From contig NZ_CAJRAU010000003.1 in NCBI RefSeq assembly GCF_907165045.1, positions 496,001 to 560,000 on the forward strand: 64,000 bases of DNA, read 5' to 3'. Made by a program: the position numbers and the translations under genes. Below the pieces are notes generated by a model, which had not been told where the DNA came from, ran no database searches, and was given only the letters and a program-made list of their open reading frames with translations. Below are positions 42,266-50,462 of this stretch, in pieces (the stretch's first letter is position 1; the number at the start of each line of letters is the position of its first letter). The stretch comes from Dyadobacter linearis. GTDB taxonomy: Bacteria; Bacteroidota; Bacteroidia; Cytophagales; Spirosomataceae.

Positions 42266-43507
42266 TTAAACTTCTTCATAGTCGAGCTCTTTTCCATAAG
42301 TCTCTTCCATTTTTAATAAAGAAATTAATGCGAGTGCAAAACACAGAAACCCGACCAATGCACCGGCCTGCAATACACCGAGATCAGGTTTTAAGAACTG
42401 GAACAGAGGTAATGTAAGTAAAACAGTCGCGCGGACATTATTAGCGACAGAAGTTGTAACGGTTGCGCGCAGATTGGTACCGAACTGCTCGGCTGTGGTG
42501 GTCAGGAACATCGCAATATAGCCTATTGAAAACCCGAGCCACGCATAACAAATGTAAAGTGTGGAGGCCGAGGAAATTCCACCGAAGATCAACCAGATCA
42601 CGCCGGCTAACGTCATTCCCATCATTAATAAAATCGCTTTCTTGCGTGAACGCAGCCATTGACTCAATATTCCGCTGAAAAAATCTCCCGTCACTACGCC
42701 AATGTAAGTGTACAGCACGCAAGTTCCTGCGGGCACTTCTTCGGCGATCCCGAGCGCTTTGGCAAACTCGTTCCCGAAAGTGGAGTAGATACCGATCACC
42801 ATATACGTAGGAAGCCCGATCCCCATGCAGCGAATGTAACGCACGAAGCGCGACCAGTTGGTAAAGATCGTCCACCAGGGAACCGGTTTGTTACCGCGGT
42901 TTTCGAGACTTTTATTAAATACTATGGATTCCAGCACATTTACCCGCAATACCAAAAGTACCAATCCCATTCCACCTCCTATAAAATAAGCTGTCCGCCA
43001 GTCAGTTAGCTTCACTGCAAAGAATGCTGCTACTGCTCCTGCAAGTCCCACACTCGCTACCACCGACGCGCCATAACCCCGCAGTTCCTTGGGCAATATC
43101 TCAGCAATGAGCGTAATGCCCGCACCTAGTTCACCCGCGAGGCCAAGCCCGGCAATGAATCGGAGCAGCGAATAAAATTCGATATTGTGTGTAAAACCGC
43201 AAGCGATATTGGCTATTGAATAGGTTAGTATCGACCCGAAAAGTACCGAGCGCCGGCCCAGCTTATCACCCAGGATACCCCACAGAAACCCGCCGATCAG
43301 TAGCCCGGCTTGCTGCCAGTTGTAGATATTGGCGCCTATTCTTGAAATCTCTTCTTCACTCAATCCAAGATCTTTCAGACTCGGAACTCTTACAATATTG
43401 AAAAGTAGCAGGTCATAAACGTCGACAAAGTAGCCGAGTGAAACCACGATAACCGGTATTGTCAATACCGCGCTGAATTTTGGTTCGGGAGAAGTAACGG
43501 AGTGCAT
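42266..43507 (-). CDS. MFS transporter (metabolite:H+ symporter type)
   Basis: A 413-residue inner-membrane transporter with 12 predicted helices. Motif A is GDKLGRRSVLFGS after TM2, with SLGYFVDVYDLLLFNIVRV in TM1 and RFIAGLGLAGELGAGITLIAEILP in TM4, typical of the sugar and aromatic-acid/H+ symporter groups of the major facilitator superfamily. Substrate unknown; it is convergent with the DUF6984-like gene and separated from it by 5 bp. It lies 24 bp downstream of arfB on the same strand, so the two may be cotranscribed. Confidence 0.92.
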   Translation of the reverse strand: MHSVTSPEPKFSAVLTIPVIVVSLGYFVDVYDLLLFNIVRVPSLKDLGLSEEEISRIGANIYNWQQAGLLIGGFLWGILGDKLGRRSVLFGSILTYSIANIACGFTHNIEFYSLLRFIAGLGLAGELGAGITLIAEILPKELRGYGASVVASVGLAGAVAAFFAVKLTDWRTAYFIGGGMGLVLLVLRVNVLESIVFNKSLENRGNKPVPWWTIFTNWSRFVRYIRCMGIGLPTYMVIGIYSTFGNEFAKALGIAEEVPAGTCVLYTYIGVVTGDFFSGILSQWLRSRKKAILLMMGMTLAGVIWLIFGGISSASTLYICYAWLGFSIGYIAMFLTTTAEQFGTNLRATVTTSVANNVRATVLLTLPLFQFLKPDLGVLQAGALVGFLCFALALISLLKMEETYGKELDYEEV

Positions 43508-43531
43508 TTTAAGATTATTTGAAAAACTGAA

Positions 43532-43939
43532 TTAGTCTTCGGAGGGCCTCCTGCGCATTGCCTTGACAGTCGCATTGCGCTGTTTGGTTTTTAACCGGTC
43601 TATTTTGGAGGCGGTCGTCGGGCGGGTTGGTCTTCGCTTTTTTGGGATAAAACTGCCTTGTTTGATAATCTGGTTGAACTTCTCGACCACTTTCTCCTTG
43701 TTCGCGAGCTGCGACCGCTCGGTTTGGTGGTATAATACCAATACCTGATCATTCGTTAATTTGGACGAAAGCTTTTCTACCAGCAATTCCTTTTCACTTT
43801 CAGTAAGTACTACCGAGTTTTTCACATCGAACCGCAACTCCACCTTGGTTTCAACTTTATTCACATTCTGCCCTCCCGCTCCGCCGCTGCGTGCAGTCTG
43901 AAACGTCAGTTCTCCATGTAGGGTCTCGGGATTTATCAT
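43532..43939 (-). CDS. arfB: Alternative ribosome-rescue peptidyl-tRNA hydrolase ArfB
   Basis: A 135-residue release-factor-like protein that frees stalled ribosomes. The catalytic GGQ lies in ARSGGAGGQNVNKVETKVELRF, and the basic C-terminal tail (KKRRPTRPTTASKIDRLKTKQRNATVKAMRRRPSED) is the segment that enters the empty mRNA channel in ArfB/YaeJ proteins. Size and motifs are typical. It begins 305 bp from the divergent DUF6600 gene. Confidence 0.95.
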   Translation of the reverse strand: MINPETLHGELTFQTARSGGAGGQNVNKVETKVELRFDVKNSVVLTESEKELLVEKLSSKLTNDQVLVLYHQTERSQLANKEKVVEKFNQIIKQGSFIPKKRRPTRPTTASKIDRLKTKQRNATVKAMRRRPSED

Positions 43940-44244
43940 TATTCGGGTAAGAGATATTGTTAACGCTTGTTAATTTTTTCTGCAAAAATAGGGCTTTAAT
44001 AGAGCTCAGTTGTCTTTAAGGAAAGCATTTTTCAGCAACTACCCTACCTATACACAACTTAAATGACTGTTTTACAATTGATTGCTGAAATAATATCTCG
44101 CTTACTAGAAATAACGCCTTTGCAAAATGCTTTCAGGCAACCTAAACATACATTCCTGCATCCTGAGAGAGAATTAAACCCATCGTAAAAGTTTAAGTCC
44201 AATAAACGATTTTTAAAAACAGAAAACAATTTAAACACATAGCC
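43940..44244. other. Intergenic region between arfB and the DUF6600 gene
   Basis: A 305-bp gap with divergent promoters. GTTAACGCTTGTTAA near 43962-43976 and an AT-rich leader precede the DUF6600 gene. No ORF, RNA or strong repeat is visible. Confidence 0.4.
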
Positions 44245-45570
44245 ATGAACACCATGCGCATTTTTCGGATCCTCGGCCTGTTCGTTATCTTATCAGGCGG
44301 TGTTTCGGTTTCAAACGAAACTCAGGCACAACCAGGGGTAAGTGTTTCATTCCAAACGTTTTACAATGAATTATCGCCTTACGGAAGGTGGGTACGCAAC
44401 CCGCAATTCGGATCTGTCTGGGTTCCTGATGTGTCCAGGGAATTCCAACCCTATTCAACCAATGGATACTGGGAAGTAACTGAATATGGTAATACCTGGG
44501 TTTCAGATTACGACTGGGGCTGGGCACCTTTTCACTATGGTCGCTGGTCGTTTGACGATTTCAATGGCTGGTTCTGGATACCGGATTATGAGTGGGGACC
44601 TGCGTGGGTCAACTGGCGCTCGGGCGGCGGCTATTATGGCTGGGCTCCGTTGGGTCCGGGCATGAATGTGAATGTGTCTATCAATATCCCTTCGTTCTGG
44701 TGGGTTTTTGTACCACAACAATACGTTAGCTACCGGAACTGGCATAGCTACTGCCCGCCCAGAAGGAGAGTGACGCACGTTTATAATCAGACCGTGATCA
44801 TCAATAACTATTACCGCAGCAACAACCGGACCTACGTTTACGGACCGAGACGCGATGAGATTGAGCGTGTTACGAGAAGAAGTGTCCCGGTGCGTACGAT
44901 CGATGCAACGCCAAGTGGCCGCGGTCGGGTGATCGTAGCTGGAAATAATAATGACGACAGAGGTGCACGAAGCAGATCGGATCGTACAGGATCGGTGATC
45001 GACGCCGACCGTGCAGGCCGGGGAAGTCGTGACAATAATGCCTACAACCGAAACGAGCGAATTGGTGGCGATGTCGATCGTAGTGACCGGACTGGAAATT
45101 CTAACAGGAACGAGCGTATAAACGGAAATACCGAACGCAATAACGGAGGTTTCGAGCGGGGCGAGCGGAATGGCAGAATAAACGAGAATTCCAATGAACG
45201 ACGTGAAAATTCGCGCATTGAAAGTACTCCGAGAATTCCGTCGGAAGACCGCGAGAATATGAGAAACAGCCGGAACCGCGGTGGTTTGGAGCCTTCTGCA
45301 CCAGTGGAGAACAGATATGAATCGCCGCGCCAGTCAGAACGTGGCAACCGTCAGCCGAGCAGTCCGGAATACAGCGCGCCGAGAAGTGAGCGATCGAATC
45401 GTTCCAATAATGCGCCTGCGAATCCAAGTCCGTCTCGGGGATCTTATGAAGCGCCGCAGCGTGAAACCCGCCAGGAAAGAAGCGCGCCGGAACCACGCAG
45501 CAATGGAAGATCGTCTCAGGAAAGCCCGGGTCGCGGGGCCAGCGAACGAAGCAGCCGCAGTCCCCGATAA
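44245..45570 (+). CDS. DUF6600 protein with long Asn/Arg/Ser-rich disordered tail
   Basis: A 441-residue exported protein. After a signal peptide (ILGLFVILSGGVSVSNETQAQ) comes a W- and Y-rich domain (residues 30-190) with repeats of the WxxGxW type: YGRWVRNPQFGSVWVPDV, DYDWGWAPFHYGRW, FDDFNGWFWIPDYEWGPAWVNW, GGYYGWAPLGPG. This matches the DUF6600/BcpO-related WXXGXW family, thought to be envelope-associated. Residues 235-441 are low complexity, rich in Arg, Asn, Gly, Ser and Glu, and presumably disordered and highly charged. Cell-surface or outer-membrane association is inferred. Confidence 0.85.
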   Translation: MNTMRIFRILGLFVILSGGVSVSNETQAQPGVSVSFQTFYNELSPYGRWVRNPQFGSVWVPDVSREFQPYSTNGYWEVTEYGNTWVSDYDWGWAPFHYGRWSFDDFNGWFWIPDYEWGPAWVNWRSGGGYYGWAPLGPGMNVNVSINIPSFWWVFVPQQYVSYRNWHSYCPPRRRVTHVYNQTVIINNYYRSNNRTYVYGPRRDEIERVTRRSVPVRTIDATPSGRGRVIVAGNNNDDRGARSRSDRTGSVIDADRAGRGSRDNNAYNRNERIGGDVDRSDRTGNSNRNERINGNTERNNGGFERGERNGRINENSNERRENSRIESTPRIPSEDRENMRNSRNRGGLEPSAPVENRYESPRQSERGNRQPSSPEYSAPRSERSNRSNNAPANPSPSRGSYEAPQRETRQERSAPEPRSNGRSSQESPGRGASERSSRSPR

Positions 45571-45590
45571 TAATATATTCTATCAGTTAA

Positions 45591-45624
45591 AACCGCTGTA
45601 AACGCAAGTTGCAGCGGGTTTTTT
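45591..45624 (+). terminator. Terminator after the DUF6600 gene
   Basis: AACCGCTG (45591-45598) pairs with CAGCGGGTT (about 45612-45620), followed by TTTT. Probable rho-independent terminator. Confidence 0.75.
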
Positions 45625-45680
45625 GCTATTATATGCAGGATAAAAGTGTTATTTTTAGGCTATTCTAAACCCACTTATTA

Positions 45681-46700
45681 ATGGAAATACAGTTTGATAT
45701 TGAGTTCAAAGAAAGTGCCCCCAAGTACATTCAGATCATTAAATCGCTCTTACAGGCTATCAGCAAAGGAAAGCTGAAAAGGGGCGACAAAATTCCTTCT
45801 ATCAATCAACTAAGTGAAGAATACCTCCTGTCGCGTGATACCGTTGAAAAAGCATACAAACATCTGATCAAGGATGGTGTGTTGATATCAGTGCGCGGAA
45901 AGGGTTATTTTATAAATCGCGTAGATATTGAAACCTCGCTTCGTATTCTGCTCGTTTTCAACAAAATAAGTAACTACAAAAAGCAAATCTATAATGCATT
46001 TGTAGAGAATATCGGCAGGAATGTAAATGTCGATCTGCATATTCACCATTCCAATACCAACATTTTCAAGAACCTCATTAAGAATAGCCTGGGCGAATAT
46101 GATTACTATGTGATCATGCCGCATTTCTACGAAAAGGCCGAAGACGCAATTGAGACGCTGAAACTGATCCCGGCCGAGAAGCTGATATTACTGGATAAAG
46201 ACGTAGAGTTACCGAGTAAAAAGCATTCTTCCGTTTACCAGAACTTCGAAAAGGATATTGTTTTTGCACTCAATGAAGCGACTGATCTGCTGAAAGTGTA
46301 TAAGCGGCTTGTCCTTATTTTCCCGACTATTATCCGCTACCCAAAAGAGATCATCAAAGGATTCCGAATTTTTTGCATCCAACACGAGTTTCAGCATGAG
46401 ATCATGTACGATTTTCATGAAAACAGTGTGGCTGTGAAGGATACTGCTTATGTGGTTATTGAGGAGAATGACCTGGTAAATCTGATCAAAAAATGCCGCG
46501 AGCAGCAGCTGGTGATCGGCAAGGATATTGGTATTATATCGTACAATGAAACGCCGCTGAAAGAAATTTTGCTGGACGGGATTACTACTATCTCAACAGA
46601 TCACGAGCAAATGGGAAGAACAGCCGCGGAGCTGATAAATGAAAACAAAAGGGCACTGATCAAAAACCCGTTTACACTGATCCGGAGAAAATCGCTTTAA
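45681..46700 (+). CDS. GntR family transcriptional regulator with LacI-type sensor domain
   Basis: A 339-residue regulator. Residues 10-75 are a GntR winged helix (KYIQIIKSLLQAISKGKLKRGDKIPSINQLSEEYLLSRDTVEKAYKHLIKDGVL), and residues 85-330 a periplasmic-binding-protein-like sensor (LRILLVFNKISNYKKQIYNAF, and near the end GIISYNETPLKEILLDGITTISTDHEQMGRTAAELI). This GntR-PBP architecture controls sugar catabolism in Bacteroidota. It faces the rhamnose genes convergently and shares a terminator with rhaI, so it is the likely rhamnose regulator. The ligand is inferred from context. Confidence 0.9.
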   Translation: MEIQFDIEFKESAPKYIQIIKSLLQAISKGKLKRGDKIPSINQLSEEYLLSRDTVEKAYKHLIKDGVLISVRGKGYFINRVDIETSLRILLVFNKISNYKKQIYNAFVENIGRNVNVDLHIHHSNTNIFKNLIKNSLGEYDYYVIMPHFYEKAEDAIETLKLIPAEKLILLDKDVELPSKKHSSVYQNFEKDIVFALNEATDLLKVYKRLVLIFPTIIRYPKEIIKGFRIFCIQHEFQHEIMYDFHENSVAVKDTAYVVIEENDLVNLIKKCREQQLVIGKDIGIISYNETPLKEILLDGITTISTDHEQMGRTAAELINENKRALIKNPFTLIRRKSL

Positions 46701-46743
46701 AATATCAGGCTGAGCCGGGAAGGTTGGCTCAGCCTGATATTTT
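46699..46743. terminator. Bidirectional terminator between GntR gene and rhaI
   Basis: Two perfect 18-bp arms (AAAATATCAGGCTGAGCC at 46699-46716 and its complement at 46726-46743) around a 9-base loop, with A- and T-runs at both ends. It overlaps the stop codons of both convergent genes and should end both transcripts. Confidence 0.92.
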
Positions 46744-48026
46744 TATAACCCCGTCGCTACTGTTAGTCCGCCGCGTTCGTTCATTAATTCTGTTCTCACG
46801 CTCAGGTTTCTGAACAATGCAATAGGATCCAGCGCGCCGCCGGCCAAACGCATTGACTCGCGAACCAGTGGGCGTACATCCGTTCTGAATGCATTTTGTA
46901 ATATCTGCTGGGCAAGTACCACGTCGTTTTCATTGCGCGCCTGTTCCAGTTTTTTGCGATCTACGATCAGCGATTGTGCGTAAGCCAGCAAAATGGCTTC
47001 TACCGATTGCAGCAAATCTTCCAAAGGATCTTTCACATTGTGGCTTGCATCGATCATCCAAGCGTACGTGTCGCTTGCGCGGCCGGCACGTTTCATACCT
47101 TCTACAAGCTCTACAAAAATCAAAAACAACATATACGGACGAATGCTGCCAACTGTCAGATCATCGTCTCCGTACTTGGAATCGTTGAAATGGAAACCGG
47201 CAAGGCGACCTTCCATCATCAACGTAGCGACGATCTGCTCGATATTCGCATTGGGCAAATGGTGGCCCAGATCAACAAGCACATCAGCTTTTGGCCCTAA
47301 TTTTTGACAAAACAACAGCGAGCTGCCCCAGTCCTGAATTACCGTCGAATAGAAATTAGGCTCGTAAGCTTTGTATTCCACATACACCTTCCAATCTTCC
47401 GGCAGCGCAGCATATATTTCCTGTAAAGATTCAAGTGTATTCTGGAAAGATTTTACAAAATTAGATTGTCCCGGAAAGCAGGAACCGTCTGACAACCAGA
47501 TCGATAATGCTTTTGAACCCAGCTCTTTTCCGTATTTGATCACTTCAATATTATGCTCCACAGCCTGTTTCCTGACTTTTGGATCAACGTGCGAAAGTGA
47601 GCCGAATTTGTAGGATTGCTCCTGGTCTTTCTGATCCTGGAAAGTGTTGGAGTTAACCGCGTCGAATTTCAGATTCACCGACGAAGCCAGATCCATGATC
47701 GACTGCGCCTGACCGGGAATATCCCACGGAATGTGCAGTGAAATAGAGCCGCTTGAACGGTTTAATGCGTGCAGCAAGCCTACATCTTCTATTTTCTCTT
47801 CCAACGAACGTGGCTCGCCCACACCCGAAAATCTCCCGAAACGGGTCCCGCCGGTTCCCAAAGCCCAGCTTGGAATAGCTACCTGAAAATCTGCCAATGC
47901 TTTTACAACATCGTCTGCATTGATCCCCTGCTCCGCCAGTTGTTCCTTGGCAAAAATAAAATGATTGTTATGTCTTGACAGCAGACTATCGTTGTGCTGG
48001 TCAATCTGATATTGTTCAATTCTCAT
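46743..48026 (-). CDS. rhaI: L-rhamnose isomerase, RhaI type
   Basis: A 427-residue sugar isomerase converting L-rhamnose to L-rhamnulose. It belongs to the xylose-isomerase-fold RhaI type of rhizobia and Pseudomonas stutzeri rather than the E. coli RhaA type. Landmarks: FQVAIPSWALGTGGTRFGRF, VNSNTFQDQ (metal site region), IWLSDGSCFPGQ, KVYVEYKAYEPNFYSTVIQDWGSS, DLGHHLPNANIEQIVA and AGFHFNDSKYGDDDL with metal-binding E, D and H residues. It lies downstream of rhaEW behind a strong hairpin terminator, so its expression depends on read-through or on a promoter in a very small gap. Confidence 0.93.
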   Translation of the reverse strand: MRIEQYQIDQHNDSLLSRHNNHFIFAKEQLAEQGINADDVVKALADFQVAIPSWALGTGGTRFGRFSGVGEPRSLEEKIEDVGLLHALNRSSGSISLHIPWDIPGQAQSIMDLASSVNLKFDAVNSNTFQDQKDQEQSYKFGSLSHVDPKVRKQAVEHNIEVIKYGKELGSKALSIWLSDGSCFPGQSNFVKSFQNTLESLQEIYAALPEDWKVYVEYKAYEPNFYSTVIQDWGSSLLFCQKLGPKADVLVDLGHHLPNANIEQIVATLMMEGRLAGFHFNDSKYGDDDLTVGSIRPYMLFLIFVELVEGMKRAGRASDTYAWMIDASHNVKDPLEDLLQSVEAILLAYAQSLIVDRKKLEQARNENDVVLAQQILQNAFRTDVRPLVRESMRLAGGALDPIALFRNLSVRTELMNERGGLTVATGL

Positions 48027-48049
48027 CGGTAAATGGTTTTAAATGGAAC

Positions 48050-48076
48050 AAAAAAACCGGGGCTTCTCGGCCCCGG
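48050..48076 (-). terminator. Terminator between rhaEW and rhaI
   Basis: CCGGGGC (48057-48063) and GCCCCGG (48070-48076) pair in a 7-bp all-GC stem with a 6-base loop. On the minus strand the stem is followed by seven T (48050-48056). It is a strong rho-independent terminator 19 bp after the rhaEW stop and 23 bp before the rhaI ATG. Confidence 0.85.
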
Positions 48077-48095
48077 CGTATTTCACTCAATGATT

Positions 48096-50219
48096 TTATC
48101 TCAGGAATGCCGCAGGAACTCCACCATCCACGTTGATCACGTTTCCTGTGCTTTTGTTCAGCAAGCCACTCACAAAAATGTAAACTCCGTTTGCGATATC
48201 TTCCGTGTGGATCTCCGCATTCAGAACAGTTCTTTTTGCATAGTAAGCAGGCAGTTCTTCAACTTTAATACCGTAAGCTTTGGCGCGGCCGGCAGCCCAG
48301 CCACTTTCCCATATCTTGCTTCCAGCAATTACTGCATCCGGATTGACCACATTTACGCGGATCCTGTCAGGACCTAGTTCAGCAGCCAAAAGCCTCGACA
48401 TATGTTGCTGAGCGGCTTTTGCAGTTCCGTAAGCCACATTGTTCGGGCCGGAAACAATACCGTTTTTGCTCGCAATATTGATGATATCACCACCCAAACC
48501 TTGCTGACGCATGATCGCAACCGATTCCTGAGAAACCAGGAACTGACCTTTAACCAAAACATCCTGCAAAATATCGTAATCCTTAATCGTCGTTTCCGCT
48601 ATTGGTTTCGAGATAGAAAGACCCGCGCAGTTCACTACGATATCCAGTCCGCCGTACTTCAATTTGGTGGCGTGCAATGCAGCTTTAATCTGGTCTGCAT
48701 CCAGCACGTTTGCAATCGTTGTATCTGAAAAATCCTTTCCAAATTTTCCGTCAAACTCAGCTTTTGTTTCTGCAAGCGCCTTTTCGTCAATATCAGAAAT
48801 CACAACGCAAGCGCCTTCCTGCAACAATTTTTGCGCGATCGCTTTTCCAATACCGCCAGAACCGCCGGTAACAAACGCAACCTTACGCGAAACCGACTTT
48901 TCCTTCGGCATACGCTGCAATTTCGCTTCTTCCAGCAACCAGTATTCAATATCGAAAGCCTCTTGTTCCGGCAACGAAACGTAAGAAGAGATCGCCTCCG
49001 CGCCTTTCATTACATTGATTGCATTGATATAGAATTCAGCTGCAACACGCGCAGTCTGCTTGTCTTTTGCAAATGAGAACATCCCAACGCCGGGCAGCAA
49101 AATGATAACCGGGTTCGGGTCACGTACTGCGGGGCTGTTATCGTGCTTACTGCGGTCATAATATGCCTGATAATCTGCACGATAGGCTTCAAACTGAGGC
49201 CGAATGTGGTCTAATATCTCCTGATCCGTAGCAGCCAGTTTTTCAAATGGAAGGTCGAGTACCAACGGGCGGATCTTCGTTCTCAAAAAGTGGTCAGGGC
49301 AGCTGGTACCGAGTGGCGCCAGTTTTTCCAGATCGTTACTTGCGATGTATTCCAAAACGCGCTCGTCGTCGGTAAAATGACCGATCATCGCCTGTTTGTC
49401 GGACGCCAGCCCGCGGAGGTAGGGTGCCAGTTTTCCGGCAATTTCCGTGCGACGTTCCTGCGGCTCGCTTTGCAGCTTTGCTCCTCCGAAAACCGGACGA
49501 TTTTTGCCGTAGTTTGCATTCAGGTATTCCGAAGCCTTTTCAATAGTATCTAATGTATTGATGTAAGATTCGTAAGCAGTATCACCCCAGGTAAACAACC
49601 CGTGACCGCCTAACACGATGCCACGAATGCCGGGATTATCCGCGAGCGCCTGTTCCAGCTGCAATCCAAGATCGAAGCCGGGACGTTGCCAGGGCACCCA
49701 CGCCAGTTCACCGTTAAATAATTCCTTTGTAATAGCCTCCCCTTCTTTTGAAGCTGCAATAGCGATCAGTGCGTCAGGATGCAGGTGATCAATATGTTTG
49801 AAAGGCAGCAAACCGTGCAGCGGCGTATCAATAGAAGGTGCTTTTGATTTAAGATCGTAAATGCAATGGTTGAAAAGCTCCACCATTTCATCTTCGAATT
49901 CCAGCCCGCGATAGATACTTTTTAAACTATGTAGTCTGTCAACATATAAACCAGCCAGTCCGCTTCTGGTTAGCGTACCGATATCGCCTCCTGAGCCTTT
50001 GATCCACATTACCTCCACAGGATTTCCTGTCAAAGGGTCTTTTTCGATCGTTTTACAGCTGGTGTTTCCACCTGCATAATTGGTCAGTCGGAGGTCGGCC
50101 CCTAACAGATTGGAACGGTAAAGAAGAAGTGCTACCTGATCGTCTCCGAGCGAAGCCGCTTTTTCATCATCCCACAAATAGCTTACATACCTATACTGGC
50201 TTACTTTAGAACTGCTCAT
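48096..50219 (-). CDS. rhaEW: Bifunctional rhamnulose-1-phosphate aldolase / L-lactaldehyde dehydrogenase
   Basis: A 707-residue fusion. Residues 1-420 are a class II aldolase/adducin domain (LRLTNYAGGNTSCKTIEKDP, HIDHLHPDALIAIAASKEGE, GIVLGGHGLFTWGDT with zinc-binding His residues), which splits L-rhamnulose-1-phosphate. Residues 445-705 are a classical SDR (VAFVTGGSGGIGKAIAQKLLQEGACVVISDIDEKAL, then IVNCAGLS, INIASKNGIVSGPNNVAYGTAKAAQQ with Y and K), which acts on L-lactaldehyde. This fusion is the known RhaEW analogue of E. coli RhaD plus AldA. It starts the rha transcript on the minus strand. A rhamnulokinase gene is not seen in the window. Confidence 0.94.
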   Translation of the reverse strand: MSSSKVSQYRYVSYLWDDEKAASLGDDQVALLLYRSNLLGADLRLTNYAGGNTSCKTIEKDPLTGNPVEVMWIKGSGGDIGTLTRSGLAGLYVDRLHSLKSIYRGLEFEDEMVELFNHCIYDLKSKAPSIDTPLHGLLPFKHIDHLHPDALIAIAASKEGEAITKELFNGELAWVPWQRPGFDLGLQLEQALADNPGIRGIVLGGHGLFTWGDTAYESYINTLDTIEKASEYLNANYGKNRPVFGGAKLQSEPQERRTEIAGKLAPYLRGLASDKQAMIGHFTDDERVLEYIASNDLEKLAPLGTSCPDHFLRTKIRPLVLDLPFEKLAATDQEILDHIRPQFEAYRADYQAYYDRSKHDNSPAVRDPNPVIILLPGVGMFSFAKDKQTARVAAEFYINAINVMKGAEAISSYVSLPEQEAFDIEYWLLEEAKLQRMPKEKSVSRKVAFVTGGSGGIGKAIAQKLLQEGACVVISDIDEKALAETKAEFDGKFGKDFSDTTIANVLDADQIKAALHATKLKYGGLDIVVNCAGLSISKPIAETTIKDYDILQDVLVKGQFLVSQESVAIMRQQGLGGDIINIASKNGIVSGPNNVAYGTAKAAQQHMSRLLAAELGPDRIRVNVVNPDAVIAGSKIWESGWAAGRAKAYGIKVEELPAYYAKRTVLNAEIHTEDIANGVYIFVSGLLNKSTGNVINVDGGVPAAFLR

Positions 50220-50373
50220 ATTCTTTTAGTTAAATATTTAATCGTTTTGTGGTAAAGGACCTTAGTTTGCAGAAAGGGCTTGCGGGAACAAATACTACTC
50301 TGGAAACAGCTCACAAGAATAGAAAACTTAGCTATACGCACCGTCCTGTTGTATCCTGCACGTAGAAATAAAT

Positions 50374-50393
50374 TGAGAATTAATGTGAGAATT
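50374..50393. promoter_or_regulatory. Direct repeat TGAGAATT upstream of rhaEW
   Basis: TGAGAATT occurs at 50374-50381 and 50386-50393, 12 bp apart, in the 243-bp gap upstream of rhaEW. It is a candidate binding site for the GntR-type regulator or an activator. The evidence is limited to repetition; the region is AT-rich. Confidence 0.3.
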
Positions 50394-50409
50394 GATAGTT
50401 TTTCAGCAA

Positions 50410-50439
50410 AATGGTCTGCTCCTTTAAGAACAGACCATT
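50410..50439 (-). terminator. Terminator after the LRR protein gene
   Basis: AATGGTCTG (50410-50418) and CAGACCATT (50431-50439) are exact 9-bp complements with a 12-base loop, downstream of the minus-strand LRR gene and followed on that strand by TTTTG. A rho-independent terminator is likely; an operator is less likely. Confidence 0.65.
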
Positions 50440-50462
50440 TACACGAGAAATTACCTTAGTTA

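Noticed and set aside
50410..50439. Operator for rhaEW formed by the AATGGTCTG inverted repeat
   Set aside because: Perfect stem right after the LRR gene and followed by T-rich sequence on that strand fits a terminator better.
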